From RGDT01 sp964630925 (GTDB lineage Bacteria; Planctomycetota; Planctomycetia; Gemmatales; Gemmataceae): 54,009 nucleotides of DNA. Below the pieces are notes generated by a model. It searched no databases. It was not told the origin of the DNA and was given only the letters and a program-made list of their open reading frames with translations. Made by a program: the position numbers and the translations under genes. This document shows, in pieces, positions 1 to 8,553 of this stretch. Location of the stretch: positions 1 to 54,009 of the forward strand of contig CAZVZK010000069.1 of NCBI GenBank assembly GCA_964630925.1, given 5' to 3'. Each line of letters opens with the position of its first letter. Position 1 is the first letter of the stretch.

Positions 1-46
1 CGTAAGTGATACGCATTCAGCGGACTGTGAACGAATGCGCTGCAAA

Positions 47-187
47 GCCCCCCCCACACACCCCTTGAAATGCAAATTCGTGGCGGAATTTGCATTGCAG
101 GGCAAGTGGTCAGGCCACCCACCCCCGTGCCGTGGCCGCCCTCCACGTCTCATTTTGTCTAACTCCACACGCCGGGTGAACGGGTAC
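47..187. repeat. 141-bp dispersed repeat with hairpin, copy 1
   Basis: This stretch recurs at 33488-33629 in the same orientation, with about nine substitutions and one length change in a C-tract, counted by eye. It opens with a run of eight C. A near-perfect hairpin follows: an 11-bp stem (69-79 with 86-96) and a six-base loop (80-85). Two shorter inverted repeats lie further on, GTGG/CCAC and CGTGG/CCACG. It sits upstream of the membrane-protein gene at 312. No transposase or long open frame is associated with it. It could be a non-autonomous mobile element, a REP-like sequence or a structured RNA; the sequence does not decide which. The remaining bases before 312 hold nothing I recognise. 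Confidence 0.85.
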
Positions 188-311
188 GGGAGGAATTGGG
201 GTGACGACGCCATGTCACTCGACACGCCAACTTGGCACATTCGTGGGTCGCTGGTACGCTGGTGATTGCAGGTGGAAGGGGCAGCCTCTCCCAGCGTGAA
301 GGGGATCCCGA

Positions 312-953
312 ATGAGCGACGATGAGGTGCGGCGGCCCTCTGAGTTATCGCACTCGCCGTTTCGCGCCGAGCTGGCTGTCTTCTTCGGGTTGTTACTCGG
401 CTTCTTCGGTTCGTTGCCAGTCTGTCTGGTCTTGTTGCTCACCGGGGGCTTGAATTCCGCGGTCGGCGTTCTGGGTGGGATGTTCGGACCGCCGACTCTT
501 GGGTTGTTCGCCGGCCTGCGTTACGCGTTCTTAGAGATGCCACACGACAGCCGCGCCGTCATGCGGCGTTGCATCTTCTCCTGGGCGTGCGCGGGGATAG
601 CCCTCTTGGCCGGTTCTCAAGTGCCTGGCCTCTTTGAGCACGGGTTCGACCTTCTCGCCGTTCCCCCGGGTGGGTCCTTGCCGTTGGGCGGGCTGCTATT
701 GGTGGCGACCTTCAGTGGCCTCCTGCTCGGAGTCGTGATCGGGGTGGTGCGGGGGTTTGTGGCCATCAGGGGGCGTCTCGCCAGAAAGAAACGCGAGTTC
801 GAGTACGGCCTCGCCGTCGCCGCCGACAGGGATACGGCCCGCGCTGCCTTGGAGGCGGCCAACACCAACAAGGTCGGTCCGCCCGATGAGGCGATCCGCG
901 GGTCGGACCATCAACAGGTCGCCGAAGGCCCGAGCATTGACGAACAGAGGTGA
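312..953 (+). CDS. hypothetical multi-pass membrane protein
   Basis: Not recognised as a named family. The 213-residue product has about four hydrophobic segments (roughly residues 20-45, 52-78, 88-105 and 118-145). A charged, Ala-rich cytoplasmic-type tail follows from about residue 150. The start is supported by an AAGGGGAT-like ribosome site just upstream. The gene is preceded by a copy of the dispersed repeat and converges with the next gene, the two stop codons being separated by a single base. Function unknown. Confidence 0.65.
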   Translation: MSDDEVRRPSELSHSPFRAELAVFFGLLLGFFGSLPVCLVLLLTGGLNSAVGVLGGMFGPPTLGLFAGLRYAFLEMPHDSRAVMRRCIFSWACAGIALLAGSQVPGLFEHGFDLLAVPPGGSLPLGGLLLVATFSGLLLGVVIGVVRGFVAIRGRLARKKREFEYGLAVAADRDTARAALEAANTNKVGPPDEAIRGSDHQQVAEGPSIDEQR

Positions 954-954
954 G

Positions 955-1323
955 TCACCTCGCCCGATGGGCGACGCCTCGGACCGGCCTGCCCGCGCCG
1001 TAAGCGGCGGCCGGGAACCAGTGCTCGACGGCCCAGCTCCCCTCGACGAGCGTCCAGCGCTCGACGCGGCCGTCCTCGCAGGTGATCATCGCCACGCCGC
1101 GCTGGGCAGTCGCCTTGCCCGCCGCATTGCGGTGCGGCTCGACGACGCGCACGCCGCCGTCGGCGGTGATCGCGCACGTCTGCACGACGCCGTTCTCGAA
1201 CCGCACCGTCCAGTTGCCCGACGGCACCCCGCGCGCCCGTTCGAGGAATGGCGCCGGCGCGCGGGCCGATGCCGCGAGTGTCGAAGCCAGTAGGGTGGCC
1301 AGCAGGAGGCGGAGGGGTGGCAT
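955..1323 (-). CDS. small secreted hypothetical protein
   Basis: A 122-residue product with a clear N-terminal signal peptide (MPPLRLLLATLLASTLAASA, then a cleavage-like AxA). The mature part is short, has two Cys and beta-type sequence (NWTVRFENG, VERWTLVEG), and shows no known catalytic motif. It lies 21 bases downstream of the beta-helix gene on the same strand, so the two are probably co-transcribed. Secretion is inferred from the signal peptide; the role is unknown. Confidence 0.6.
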   Translation of the reverse strand: MPPLRLLLATLLASTLAASARAPAPFLERARGVPSGNWTVRFENGVVQTCAITADGGVRVVEPHRNAAGKATAQRGVAMITCEDGRVERWTLVEGSWAVEHWFPAAAYGAGRPVRGVAHRAR

Positions 1324-1344
1324 GGAATCTTCTCATCCTGGGCG

Positions 1345-2304
1345 TCAGCGTGGCAAAAAGCCCTTCTTCAGCAGCGTCTCGAGGTCGGGCGCCTTGGCCT
1401 CCCCGGTATTCTTGTAGCCGGGGCCGGCGCCGCCGCCGGCCTCGTGGTACTTGCGTGCCACCTTGCCGCCGAACGACAGGCCCTCGATCTTCAGGTCGCG
1501 GACCTTGTCCTCCATCCGCACGCCGACGCCTGAATCATAGACGGCACAGCCGACGATCTCGACCAGGGCGCCTCCACGCTTGCCGGGGCCGCGGACGCGG
1601 AAGGCGATCTCGTTGTCGCGGAGGACGCAGCCCTCGATCCGGGCGTGGACGTTCTCCTTGATGTTGAGCGCCGCGGCGTTGGAGATCGGGGCGGGCTGAT
1701 TCCAGCCGTGGAAGTAGCAGTTACGCACGACAAGGACGCAGCGTCCGCCCTTCGGCGGGGTCTTCGTGTCGATGGCGTTCTCGCCGGGGCGCTCGCCCTT
1801 CTTGAACCCCCCGGCGTCGGCGGGCAGGGGGCCGTTCCAGAAGGTGCATCCCTCGATGACGACCCGGCCCGCCCCCCGGCGGTCCGGGTCGAACTGCACG
1901 GCGTCGCCGGAGACGTGGTGGATCTCGCAGTTGCGGATGGTGAGGCCGGCCCACCGCCCGGTGATGCCGTGGGCGTCCTGCTGGTCCTTGAAGGAGCCGC
2001 GCAGGCACAGGTGGATCTTGCAATTCTCGATGAGGGCGTCCTTGCCGAAGACGCCGACGCCGTTGCCGGCGCAGTGGCGGATCTCGCAGTTGCGGAGGGT
2101 GACGCCGTCGGCGGTGATCTTCACGCGGTTGCCGGTGCCCCACCTGCCGTCCACGAGGTAGTTCTCGTAGACGCCGGCCTTCGTGATCTCCAGGCGCTCG
2201 ACCTTCTTCGGATCTTTCAGGCAGCCGACGACGCCCGTGGCGCCGACGGGCTTGCCGCCCTGGGACAGGGACGCGAGGGCGATCAGCCAGACGGCGGTGT
2301 GCAT
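1345..2304 (-). CDS. secreted right-handed parallel beta-helix protein
   Basis: The 319-residue product starts with a short signal peptide (HTAVWLIALASLSQGG). It then shows repeated coils of the pectate-lyase-like (PbH1) type: 'TLRNCEIRHC', 'ALIENCKIHLC', 'TIRNCEIHHVSG', 'VIEGCTFWNG', 'VVRNCYFHGWNQ', 'RIEGCVLRDNE' and 'EIVGCAVYDSG'. Each coil carries the N-C/I-E-G-C turn typical of right-handed beta-helix carbohydrate-binding or lyase domains. No catalytic lyase residues could be assigned, so an enzymatic role is not claimed. Such secreted helices are common in planctomycetes and are usually thought to act on or bind polysaccharide. The small secreted gene downstream probably shares its transcript. 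Confidence 0.75.
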   Translation of the reverse strand: MHTAVWLIALASLSQGGKPVGATGVVGCLKDPKKVERLEITKAGVYENYLVDGRWGTGNRVKITADGVTLRNCEIRHCAGNGVGVFGKDALIENCKIHLCLRGSFKDQQDAHGITGRWAGLTIRNCEIHHVSGDAVQFDPDRRGAGRVVIEGCTFWNGPLPADAGGFKKGERPGENAIDTKTPPKGGRCVLVVRNCYFHGWNQPAPISNAAALNIKENVHARIEGCVLRDNEIAFRVRGPGKRGGALVEIVGCAVYDSGVGVRMEDKVRDLKIEGLSFGGKVARKYHEAGGGAGPGYKNTGEAKAPDLETLLKKGFLPR

Positions 2305-2387
2305 GGCGGCCTCCGGTGGCAGTGTAGGCCTGCCCTCACCGGGCGTCCCAGGAGGATAAAGGGCACCTGCCCGAGAACGGCCGCTGG

Positions 2388-2416
2388 CCTCCGCCGCCCC
2401 TGGCGGGCGGCGGAGG
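2388..2416 (-). terminator. GC-rich hairpin after the outer-membrane-like gene
   Basis: A perfect 12-bp inverted repeat (2388-2399 with 2405-2416) with a five-base loop lies 12 bases past the stop of the minus-strand gene ending at 2428. There is no U-tract, so intrinsic termination is only plausible. Confidence 0.45.
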
Positions 2417-2427
2417 GTCTTTCCCGG

Positions 2428-3405
2428 TCAATAGCGGAGGATCAGCTCGACCAGCACCCGCTGGAGCATGAAGTCCTTGCGTCCGAGGGGCGCCTCCCAG
2501 GCGACGCCGACGTTGACGTTCTGGCTGAGGACGGCCTTGAGGCCGACCGCGGCGGTGACCATGCTGTTGCCTGCCACGCCGGTGGTGCCGAGGTTGATGA
2601 GGCCGTCGAACTCCCCCACGGGGTTGGGGACGCCGCGATCGCCGCCGGCGGACCAGCGGTAGAAGTTGACCTCGGCGAGCGGGTAGAGCCAGCCGAACAT
2701 CTGCCGGTCGATGTGCAGTTGGGCGAAGCCGAAGCTGCTGTTGTCGCGGGAGTTGATGCCGAACTGATAGCTGGCGTTGGCGAGGACGTGCCAGCAGCCC
2801 AGCTCCTTGCCGAAGGTGCCGAACACGGTGCCCACGCCGGCGCCGTGGTTCTGGAACACCTTGGCCTCCCCGGTGGGCGGCTCGTAGGTGAAGCCGGCGG
2901 CGCCGAGCATCTGATTCTCCACGTCGCGTAGGAACGTGTACTTCAGGCCGGCGTTGATGTTCAGCAGGCCCGTGCGTGGGGGGATGCCGTTGGCGTTGAC
3001 ACGGGCGACCCCGTCCTTGTCGGCGATGAAGGTGAGGCGGTCGGTCAGGGCGACGCGGAGCTGCCCCGCGTAGATCTGGGCGTCCCCGCCCCGCATCAGC
3101 GGGTGGGCCTCCGGGAACCAATTCTGGACGAACAGGAGGCGGAGTTCGGTCAGCGACCGCGGATCCTTGCTCAGGATCGGGGCGCTGATGGGGCCGATGA
3201 ATCCGGGGAAGGCATGGTCACTCTGGAGGAATCCTCGATCGGGGGCCGGGATCGGGATCTCCCGGACGGCGCCGTCGATGACCGGGCTCGGCGGGGCAAT
3301 CAACACCGGGGCGGTGGGCATGTTGGCGGGAGGCGGGGTGGAGGAACCGGACGCCGGTGCCAGGGGTGCCGCCGACAGGGCGGCAAGGAGCGCGATCCTT
3401 CGCAT
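2428..3405 (-). CDS. outer-membrane beta-barrel-like secreted protein
   Basis: I chose the ATG at 3405 because it is followed by a signal peptide (MRRIALLAALSAAPLAPASG) and preceded by TGAGGA; the open frame runs much further upstream without coding character. The 325-residue product has a proline-rich segment, then alternating amphipathic strands of porin type ('QLRVALTDRLTFIADKDG', 'NINAGLKYTFLRDV', 'GAAGFTYEPPTG', 'VLANASYQFGINSRD'). It ends in 'RVLVELILRY', a terminal aromatic as in many outer-membrane barrels. This resembles the uncharacterised transporter-like barrels of planctomycetes. Substrate unknown; the barrel assignment rests on strand pattern only. Confidence 0.6.
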   Translation of the reverse strand: MRRIALLAALSAAPLAPASGSSTPPPANMPTAPVLIAPPSPVIDGAVREIPIPAPDRGFLQSDHAFPGFIGPISAPILSKDPRSLTELRLLFVQNWFPEAHPLMRGGDAQIYAGQLRVALTDRLTFIADKDGVARVNANGIPPRTGLLNINAGLKYTFLRDVENQMLGAAGFTYEPPTGEAKVFQNHGAGVGTVFGTFGKELGCWHVLANASYQFGINSRDNSSFGFAQLHIDRQMFGWLYPLAEVNFYRWSAGGDRGVPNPVGEFDGLINLGTTGVAGNSMVTAAVGLKAVLSQNVNVGVAWEAPLGRKDFMLQRVLVELILRY

Positions 3406-3705
3406 GGGTTGGTCCTCAGGGGGGCAATAGGATGATCGGCAGGAAGTTGCGCAGCCCCTAAGCAGGGCGGCGTCTGGACGCGCGAACGATGGCAAGGCAT
3501 GCCGGTTCTGCCGATCCGAGAGCTCCACTGGCGACCCGCGCCCGACGAGGATGCGGCGCGGGCGTGCCGTCGCACGCCCCACTGGCGGGTCGGGGCCGGA
3601 TGAGCGGTTCTTCCCCGTGTGCCCGTTGCACCCGGCACTCCCCCGAGCCTCTTCCGAGGCCCGGGCGCGGGGCACACCACTTCTGCCGTCAGTCTGGGGG
3701 GGTCC

Positions 3706-5244
3706 ATGTCTCTTGCCCCGGGGCGGTCCGAGCGGCAATTCCGCCAGGTGTGGGAATGCTCGCTGGACGCCATGCGTCTGACCAGCCGGTCCGGCATCAT
3801 CCTGATGGCCAACGAGGCGTACTGCCGCCTCGTCGGCAGGCCGCGCCACGTCGTGGAGGGCCGGCCCTTCTCCGCGAACTACGCCGAGGCCGAACGCGCC
3901 GAGGCCGAGTCGCTCCACGAACGCCTCTTCGCCGCCCGCATCGGCGAGGCGGGCGAGGCCCGGCAGATCAGGCTGTGGGACGGGCGCCCGGTCCACCTTG
4001 AGTTCACCAGCTCGTTCCTCGACGTGCCCGGCGAGCCGCCGGCCATGCTCGCCATCATCCGCGACGTGTCGGCGCGGGTGGCGCTGGAGGCGCGGCTGCT
4101 GCACTCGCAGAAGATGGACGCCGTCGGACGCCTCGCCGGCGGGGTGGCGCATGATTTCAACAACCTCCTCACGGCGATGAACGGCTACAGCGAGCTGGTC
4201 TACACGGCGCTGCCGGCCGACTCGATCCACCGCGGCTACCTGACCGAGGTCATCAAGGCCGGCATGCGTGCCGCCGAGCTGACACGCCAGTTGCTCGCCT
4301 TCAGCCGCAAGCAGGTGCTGGCGCCGGTGGTGATGAACCTCAACGACGTGGTCGCAGACATGGGCGCCCTGCTCCGCCGGCTGCTGGGGGCGGGGGTCGA
4401 GCTGTCCATCGTCCCCTGCACCTCGCCGTGGCTGGTCAAGGCCGACCCCGGCGCCGTGGAGCAGGTGATCGTCAACCTGGCGGTCAACGCCCGCGACGCC
4501 ATGCCGCACGGGGGCAGGCTGACGATGGAGACGCGCAACGTCCGCCTCGATGAGCATTATGTGGCCACCCAGCCCGACGCCAGGCCGGGGCCGCACGTCC
4601 TGCTGGCGGTGACCGACACGGGATGCGGCATGGACGCGGCGACGATGACGCGCGCCTTCGAGCCGTTCTTCACAACCAAGGGCGAGGGCGGCACCGGCCT
4701 GGGGCTGGCGACGGTCTACGGGGTGTTGAAGCAGTCGGGCGGGCACGTGAGCGTCTACAGCGAGCCGGGGCGGGGCACGACGTTCCGGGCGTACCTGCCG
4801 CGTGCCGAGGGCCAGGCGACGGGCAGCTCGTCGCACATGGGCCTGCCGCTGCCGGGCGGCACCGAGACGGTGCTTCTGGCCGAGGACGACCCCGCCATCC
4901 GCGCCCTGGCCGAACAGGTGCTGGAGAGCTGCGGATACACGGTGTTGAGCGTCGGCGACGGGCGCGAGGCGTTGGCCGTGGCCGACGCCCACCCCGGCCC
5001 TATCGGGCTGCTGGTGACCGACGTGGTGATGCCGCGGATGGGCGGCGGCGAGCTGGCCGAGACGTTGGCGGCGCGGCGGCCGGGTTTGAAGGTGCTGTTC
5101 CTGTCGGGGTACGCGGACAGCGCCGTGGTGCGGCACGGGGTGCTGAACGAGGGGGCGCTGTTCCTGCACAAGCCATTCACGCTGGCGGCGCTGGCGCGGA
5201 AGGCCCGCGAGGCGCTCGACGGGCCCGGCGCGGTCCGGGGGTGA
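3706..5244 (+). CDS. hybrid PAS sensor histidine kinase with C-terminal receiver
   Basis: Domain order in the 512-residue product is PAS (about 5-130), HisKA with phospho-acceptor His149 in 'GGVAHDFNNLL', HATPase_c, then a receiver with phospho-acceptor Asp439 in 'LLVTDVVMPRMGGGE'. The HATPase_c N-box is 'VIVNLAVNARDAMPHGG', G1 is 'DTGCGMD', and F/G2 is 'FEPFFTTKGEGGTGLGLA'. The receiver also has the conserved Lys in 'LHKPFT'. There is no membrane segment, so it is a soluble sensor. A GTG at 3619 is also in frame, but the ATG at 3706 follows a G-rich ribosome site and precedes the PAS fold directly. No partner response regulator lies nearby. The family autophosphorylates on His and passes phosphate to the fused receiver. 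Confidence 0.9.
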   Translation: MSLAPGRSERQFRQVWECSLDAMRLTSRSGIILMANEAYCRLVGRPRHVVEGRPFSANYAEAERAEAESLHERLFAARIGEAGEARQIRLWDGRPVHLEFTSSFLDVPGEPPAMLAIIRDVSARVALEARLLHSQKMDAVGRLAGGVAHDFNNLLTAMNGYSELVYTALPADSIHRGYLTEVIKAGMRAAELTRQLLAFSRKQVLAPVVMNLNDVVADMGALLRRLLGAGVELSIVPCTSPWLVKADPGAVEQVIVNLAVNARDAMPHGGRLTMETRNVRLDEHYVATQPDARPGPHVLLAVTDTGCGMDAATMTRAFEPFFTTKGEGGTGLGLATVYGVLKQSGGHVSVYSEPGRGTTFRAYLPRAEGQATGSSSHMGLPLPGGTETVLLAEDDPAIRALAEQVLESCGYTVLSVGDGREALAVADAHPGPIGLLVTDVVMPRMGGGELAETLAARRPGLKVLFLSGYADSAVVRHGVLNEGALFLHKPFTLAALARKAREALDGPGAVRG

Positions 5245-5290
5245 TGGGCACCAAGCGTGGCCGGGGTGCGGGCGATTCTGGGGCGTGTCC

Positions 5291-5397
5291 GGTAGGTCGT
5301 GGTTGAGCCGGGCGCCTCGCCCGGCGAAGCCCGACGTTGCGTGTCTCGCTCTGCCGTCGGGCTTCGCCGGGCTGCGCCGAGCTCAACCTGACCTACC
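5291..5397. repeat. large imperfect palindrome between convergent genes
   Basis: Left arm 5291-5335 and right arm 5356-5397 are near reverse complements around a 20-base spacer. The inner 16 bp (5320-5335 with 5356-5371) are perfect. The outer ends (GGTAGGTC... with ...GACCTACC) also pair, with small mismatches between. It lies between the kinase (+) and the SMP-30-like gene (-), so it could act as a two-way terminator. Its length and symmetry also fit a mobile palindromic repeat. Confidence 0.7.
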
Positions 5398-5419
5398 CAG
5401 GCCACTCGAGACGCTCTGG

Positions 5420-6328
5420 TCACTTCTCCTTCCACCGCTTCCACGCGAGGCCGGGCGTCTCCACGCGGAACGACACCAGCCGGCGCTTGTCCACCTCGGT
5501 GACGTAGACCGTCTTGCCGTCGGGGCCGCCGAAGCACAGGTTGCTCGGGGACTTGCCCAGCACGTCGATCTCGCGCAGCACCTTCCCCGCCGGCGAGAGG
5601 ACGGCCACCGTGCCCTTGCCGTAGCGCGTGATGTACAGGTTGCCGTCGGCGTCGCAGCGCATGCCGTCGAAGCCGTGGTCGTCGAACTTCTTCAGGAGCC
5701 GCTTGTTGGACAGGGCGCCGCCCTCGCCGATGTCGAACGCCCAGACGTTGAGTTGCTTGCTCTCGTTGACGTACAGCGTCTTGCCGTCGGGGCTGACCTC
5801 GATGCCGTTGGTCGTGCCCATCTTGTCGGCGGCCAGGGAGGCCTTGCCGTCCGTGCCGATCTTCCAGATGCGCCCCGTGCCCTTGCCCCAATCGGGGTCG
5901 CTGGCGTACAGCGTCCTGTCTGGGGCGATGGCCAGGTCGTTCGGCTGGCTCATCTTCGGCTCGTGGCAGTAGACGACCGGGATCTTCGCCTTCGGGCCGA
6001 TCCGGATGATGTTGTGGCCGACGTAGTCGGCCACGTACATGAAGCCCTTCTTGTCGAAGACGATGCCGTTGCCGACGCTCTTGCCGGGGAGCGTCACCCA
6101 CACCTCGGCCTTCCCGTCGGGCGTCACCTTGCCGATGGTGCCCTGTTTGGCGAAGTTCACGACGAAGACGTTCCCGGCGGCGTCGCAGGCCGGCCCCTCG
6201 ATGCCGGCGGTGAACGACTTCTCCTCGGTGAACGCCTTCGCGACGTACGGCCGCTCCTTCTCATCAGCGGCGGGGAGTGCGAGTGCGAGCATGAGGCAGG
6301 CCAGGAGGGACAGGCGCGGCGCGAGCAT
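5420..6328 (-). CDS. secreted SMP-30/gluconolactonase-like beta-propeller protein
   Basis: The ATG at 6328 is preferred to the one nine codons upstream because a CGGAG ribosome site sits at good spacing and a signal peptide begins right there (MLAPRLSLLACLMLALALPA). The product has 302 residues. It carries the repeating blades of the SMP-30/gluconolactonase/LRE family: 'IEGPACDAAGNVFVVNF', 'GNGIVFDKKGFMYVADY', 'PNDLAIAPDRTLYASDPD', 'TNGIEVSPDGKTLYVNES' and 'FDGMRCDADGNLYITRYG'. The conserved Asn/Asp metal-site residues (PNDLA, TNGIE, DGMR) are present. Known members are calcium- or zinc-dependent lactonases; the substrate here cannot be told. It probably acts in the periplasm. Confidence 0.85.
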   Translation of the reverse strand: MLAPRLSLLACLMLALALPAADEKERPYVAKAFTEEKSFTAGIEGPACDAAGNVFVVNFAKQGTIGKVTPDGKAEVWVTLPGKSVGNGIVFDKKGFMYVADYVGHNIIRIGPKAKIPVVYCHEPKMSQPNDLAIAPDRTLYASDPDWGKGTGRIWKIGTDGKASLAADKMGTTNGIEVSPDGKTLYVNESKQLNVWAFDIGEGGALSNKRLLKKFDDHGFDGMRCDADGNLYITRYGKGTVAVLSPAGKVLREIDVLGKSPSNLCFGGPDGKTVYVTEVDKRRLVSFRVETPGLAWKRWKEK

Positions 6329-6385
6329 GGATGTACTCCGAGGGTGGGCCGTCATCCTACGGCGCCGCCCCCAGCCCGGCGAAAG

Positions 6386-6460
6386 CTCCGGGAGCTGGAA
6401 TCGAACCAGCGTTGAACCGCTTCAAAGGCGGCTGTGACGGCCAACGGTCACCGTCCCGGC
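6386..6460 (-). tRNA. tRNA-Gln (anticodon TTG)
   Basis: Read on the minus strand, the 75 bases fold as a cloverleaf. There is a 7-bp acceptor (first pair G-A, otherwise paired), a D-arm GTGAC/GTCAC with the conserved GG in the loop, and an anticodon stem with loop CTTTGAA. The T-arm is GCTGG-TTCGATT-CCAGC. The anticodon TTG reads CAA, glutamine. A weak first acceptor pair is normal for tRNA-Gln. Position 8 is C rather than the usual T. The 3' CCA is not encoded. Confidence 0.8.
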
Positions 6461-6501
6461 ATCTCCAGAAACGACACCGACGCCGCCACCGCGGTTCGCC
6501 C

Positions 6502-8448
6502 TCACGGCTTGCCTCCCGCCTTCGCCTTCAACGCCTCGAACTCCTCCGCCAGCGGCCCGCCCGTCAGATACGTCTTCGCGTCCTGCACCACCCGCAGCGC
6601 CTCCGCACGGTGGCCGTCCGCGAGCGCGAGCTGGCCGATCCGCAGGAGCAGCCGCAACGCGCGTGTCCTCTCCGCCTCGGCGGCCTCGGCCCGCCTCGTC
6701 ATAAGCGTCTGCGCCAAGGGCAGCGCCGCCGCCCACTTGCCCTCGTCCGCGTGTGCCTCGACGAGCCCCTCCAGCGCCGCCGTCGCCGCCTCCTTTTGAT
6801 CGCCGCGCATGTCCCACCGCCCGAAAACACGCGACCACATCTCGACGCGGCGCGGCCCCTGCTTCAGCCGGGCCAGCTCGCGGCCCCACATCTCCAGCAG
6901 CTTGATGCTGCCCGACCGCGCCAGCACCTCGCCCATCGCCTCCCACGCCTTCTCCTGCACCCGGCCCTCGCCGGCCTGCACCGTCTCCCACAAGGGCGCG
7001 AGCTGCTCCGCCCCGCCGCACTCGCCCAGGACCGCCGCCGCCCGCCCACGCACGCCGGCGTCCGCGTCACGCTTCAGGGCCGACTCCAGCCGCGTCAACA
7101 GCCGCTTGCGGGCGTCCGCCGGGCACTCCCCGCTCAGTGCCTTGCCCGCCGCCCCGACCAAACTGAACCGCACCGTCACCGAGGCGTCGTCCAGCCCCTT
7201 CAGCAACCCCTCCGCCAGCGAGGCGTCGGCGGTACGCTCCAGGGCCTGCGCCGCCGTCTGCCGCACGCTCTCCGACGTGTGCCGTAGGAGCCCGGTCAGC
7301 ACCGGGCCGGCCTCACTCGCACCCAGCGAGCCGAGCGCCTCCGCGGCCTCGGCCACCACCTCCAGCGACGAGTCCTCCAGCGCCTTCTGAAGCAGCGGCA
7401 CCGCCTGCTTCTGCCTGGCGCGGGCGGCGGCCGTCGCACCCGTGGCCTGCGTCGCCAGCGCCCGCGCCGCCGCGATACGCACCGTCGTCTGCCCTTCCGT
7501 CAGCAGCTCCTTCAGCCGCGCGAAGGCGTCCGCCGTCCGCAGCCGGCCCAGCGCCAGCACCGCCGCCCGCTGCACCTCGGCGTGGGCGTCGTCGGTCAGC
7601 CGCAGGATGCCACGCGATAGCCCCTCCATCTCCGCCGGAGGGGCCGACGGCAGCAGCTCCGTCGAGAACACGACCGCCAGGGCGCGGACGCCGGGGTCCT
7701 CGTGCTCACGCAGCACCTGAAGGTAGGTGTACCGCTCCGCCACGGGCAGCCGCCCGTAGAGCTGCTGGTTGAGGCGCAGCACCTGGGCGCGGGCGCGGAG
7801 CAGCTCGCCCTCCAGGCGGGCCGCCCGGCTCGACTGGTAGTTCAGCCGCAGATCGAGCCACTTCTCCGGCGTCAGATCCTTGTTCCGCGCCCACCAGGCC
7901 TTCCACCGCGCCCCGTCCGCGTAGTTCAGCCCCGTCAGCTCCATGAGCGCGGGGATGGCGATGCGCCGCAGGTCCTCCTGCGCATCCACGAAGCCGACCA
8001 GCGCCCCGGCGGCCGCGTGCCGCCCCGTCCGGCCCATCGCCCACAGGGCCGTCTGCCGCACCCGCACGTCGGCCTTGTCGTCGCGGGCGATCACCTCCAG
8101 CCGCCGCAGCAGGTCCGGCGACGGCAGCACCGCCAGCGACTCGGCGACCGCCTGACGCAGACGCGGCTTGTTGGCCAGGAGGGCGGCCACCAGCTCGCCG
8201 GTGAATCGCGAGTCCTGGCGCACGCGCACCGCGGCGGCGAGGGCGAGGAACGCCTCCTCGTTCTCGACGTGCCGCAGCCCCTGGCGCACCAGTCGCTCGG
8301 CCTCGGCGGCGGTGGACTGCACGAGCATGAGGGCGGCCTGGCTCTGGCCGCGTGGGTCCTGCCGGTCGTGGAGCAGCTCGCGGAGCTGGGCGTAGTCGAG
8401 GCCGGGGTCGGCCGGGAGCAGGAGGGAGAGGCAGAAGAGGATCGGCAT
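6502..8448 (-). CDS. secreted HEAT-repeat protein
   Basis: The 648-residue product begins with a short signal peptide (MPILFCLSLLLPADPG), and GGAGG precedes the start. Almost all the rest is made of about 30-40 residue alpha-helical repeats of the HEAT / PBS-lyase type, for example 'VRQTALWAMGRTGRHAAAG', 'VQRAAVLALGRLRTADAF', 'VVAEAAEALGSLGASEAG' and 'VRQTAAQALERTADASL'. HEAT arrays bind other proteins; no enzyme domain is fused. The partner is unknown. It lies just downstream of the two secreted genes at 8.5 kb on the same strand, and a tRNA follows it. Confidence 0.85.
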   Translation of the reverse strand: MPILFCLSLLLPADPGLDYAQLRELLHDRQDPRGQSQAALMLVQSTAAEAERLVRQGLRHVENEEAFLALAAAVRVRQDSRFTGELVAALLANKPRLRQAVAESLAVLPSPDLLRRLEVIARDDKADVRVRQTALWAMGRTGRHAAAGALVGFVDAQEDLRRIAIPALMELTGLNYADGARWKAWWARNKDLTPEKWLDLRLNYQSSRAARLEGELLRARAQVLRLNQQLYGRLPVAERYTYLQVLREHEDPGVRALAVVFSTELLPSAPPAEMEGLSRGILRLTDDAHAEVQRAAVLALGRLRTADAFARLKELLTEGQTTVRIAAARALATQATGATAAARARQKQAVPLLQKALEDSSLEVVAEAAEALGSLGASEAGPVLTGLLRHTSESVRQTAAQALERTADASLAEGLLKGLDDASVTVRFSLVGAAGKALSGECPADARKRLLTRLESALKRDADAGVRGRAAAVLGECGGAEQLAPLWETVQAGEGRVQEKAWEAMGEVLARSGSIKLLEMWGRELARLKQGPRRVEMWSRVFGRWDMRGDQKEAATAALEGLVEAHADEGKWAAALPLAQTLMTRRAEAAEAERTRALRLLLRIGQLALADGHRAEALRVVQDAKTYLTGGPLAEEFEALKAKAGGKP

Positions 8449-8553
8449 GGATGGCCTCCACGGCGAGGGGCTCGGGCCGTGGGATAGCGAAGTGGGGCGG
8501 GCGAATCAACCCGGCCCGGACGCGGTTAGATGCGTCCGGGCCGGGGGGGCGTG

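Noticed and set aside
2428..5169. A 913-codon minus-strand open frame covering the histidine-kinase region
   Set aside because: Only its last 325 codons have a signal peptide, ribosome site and barrel-like sequence. The rest is antisense to a clear kinase; long open frames are expected where stops are rare in high-GC DNA.
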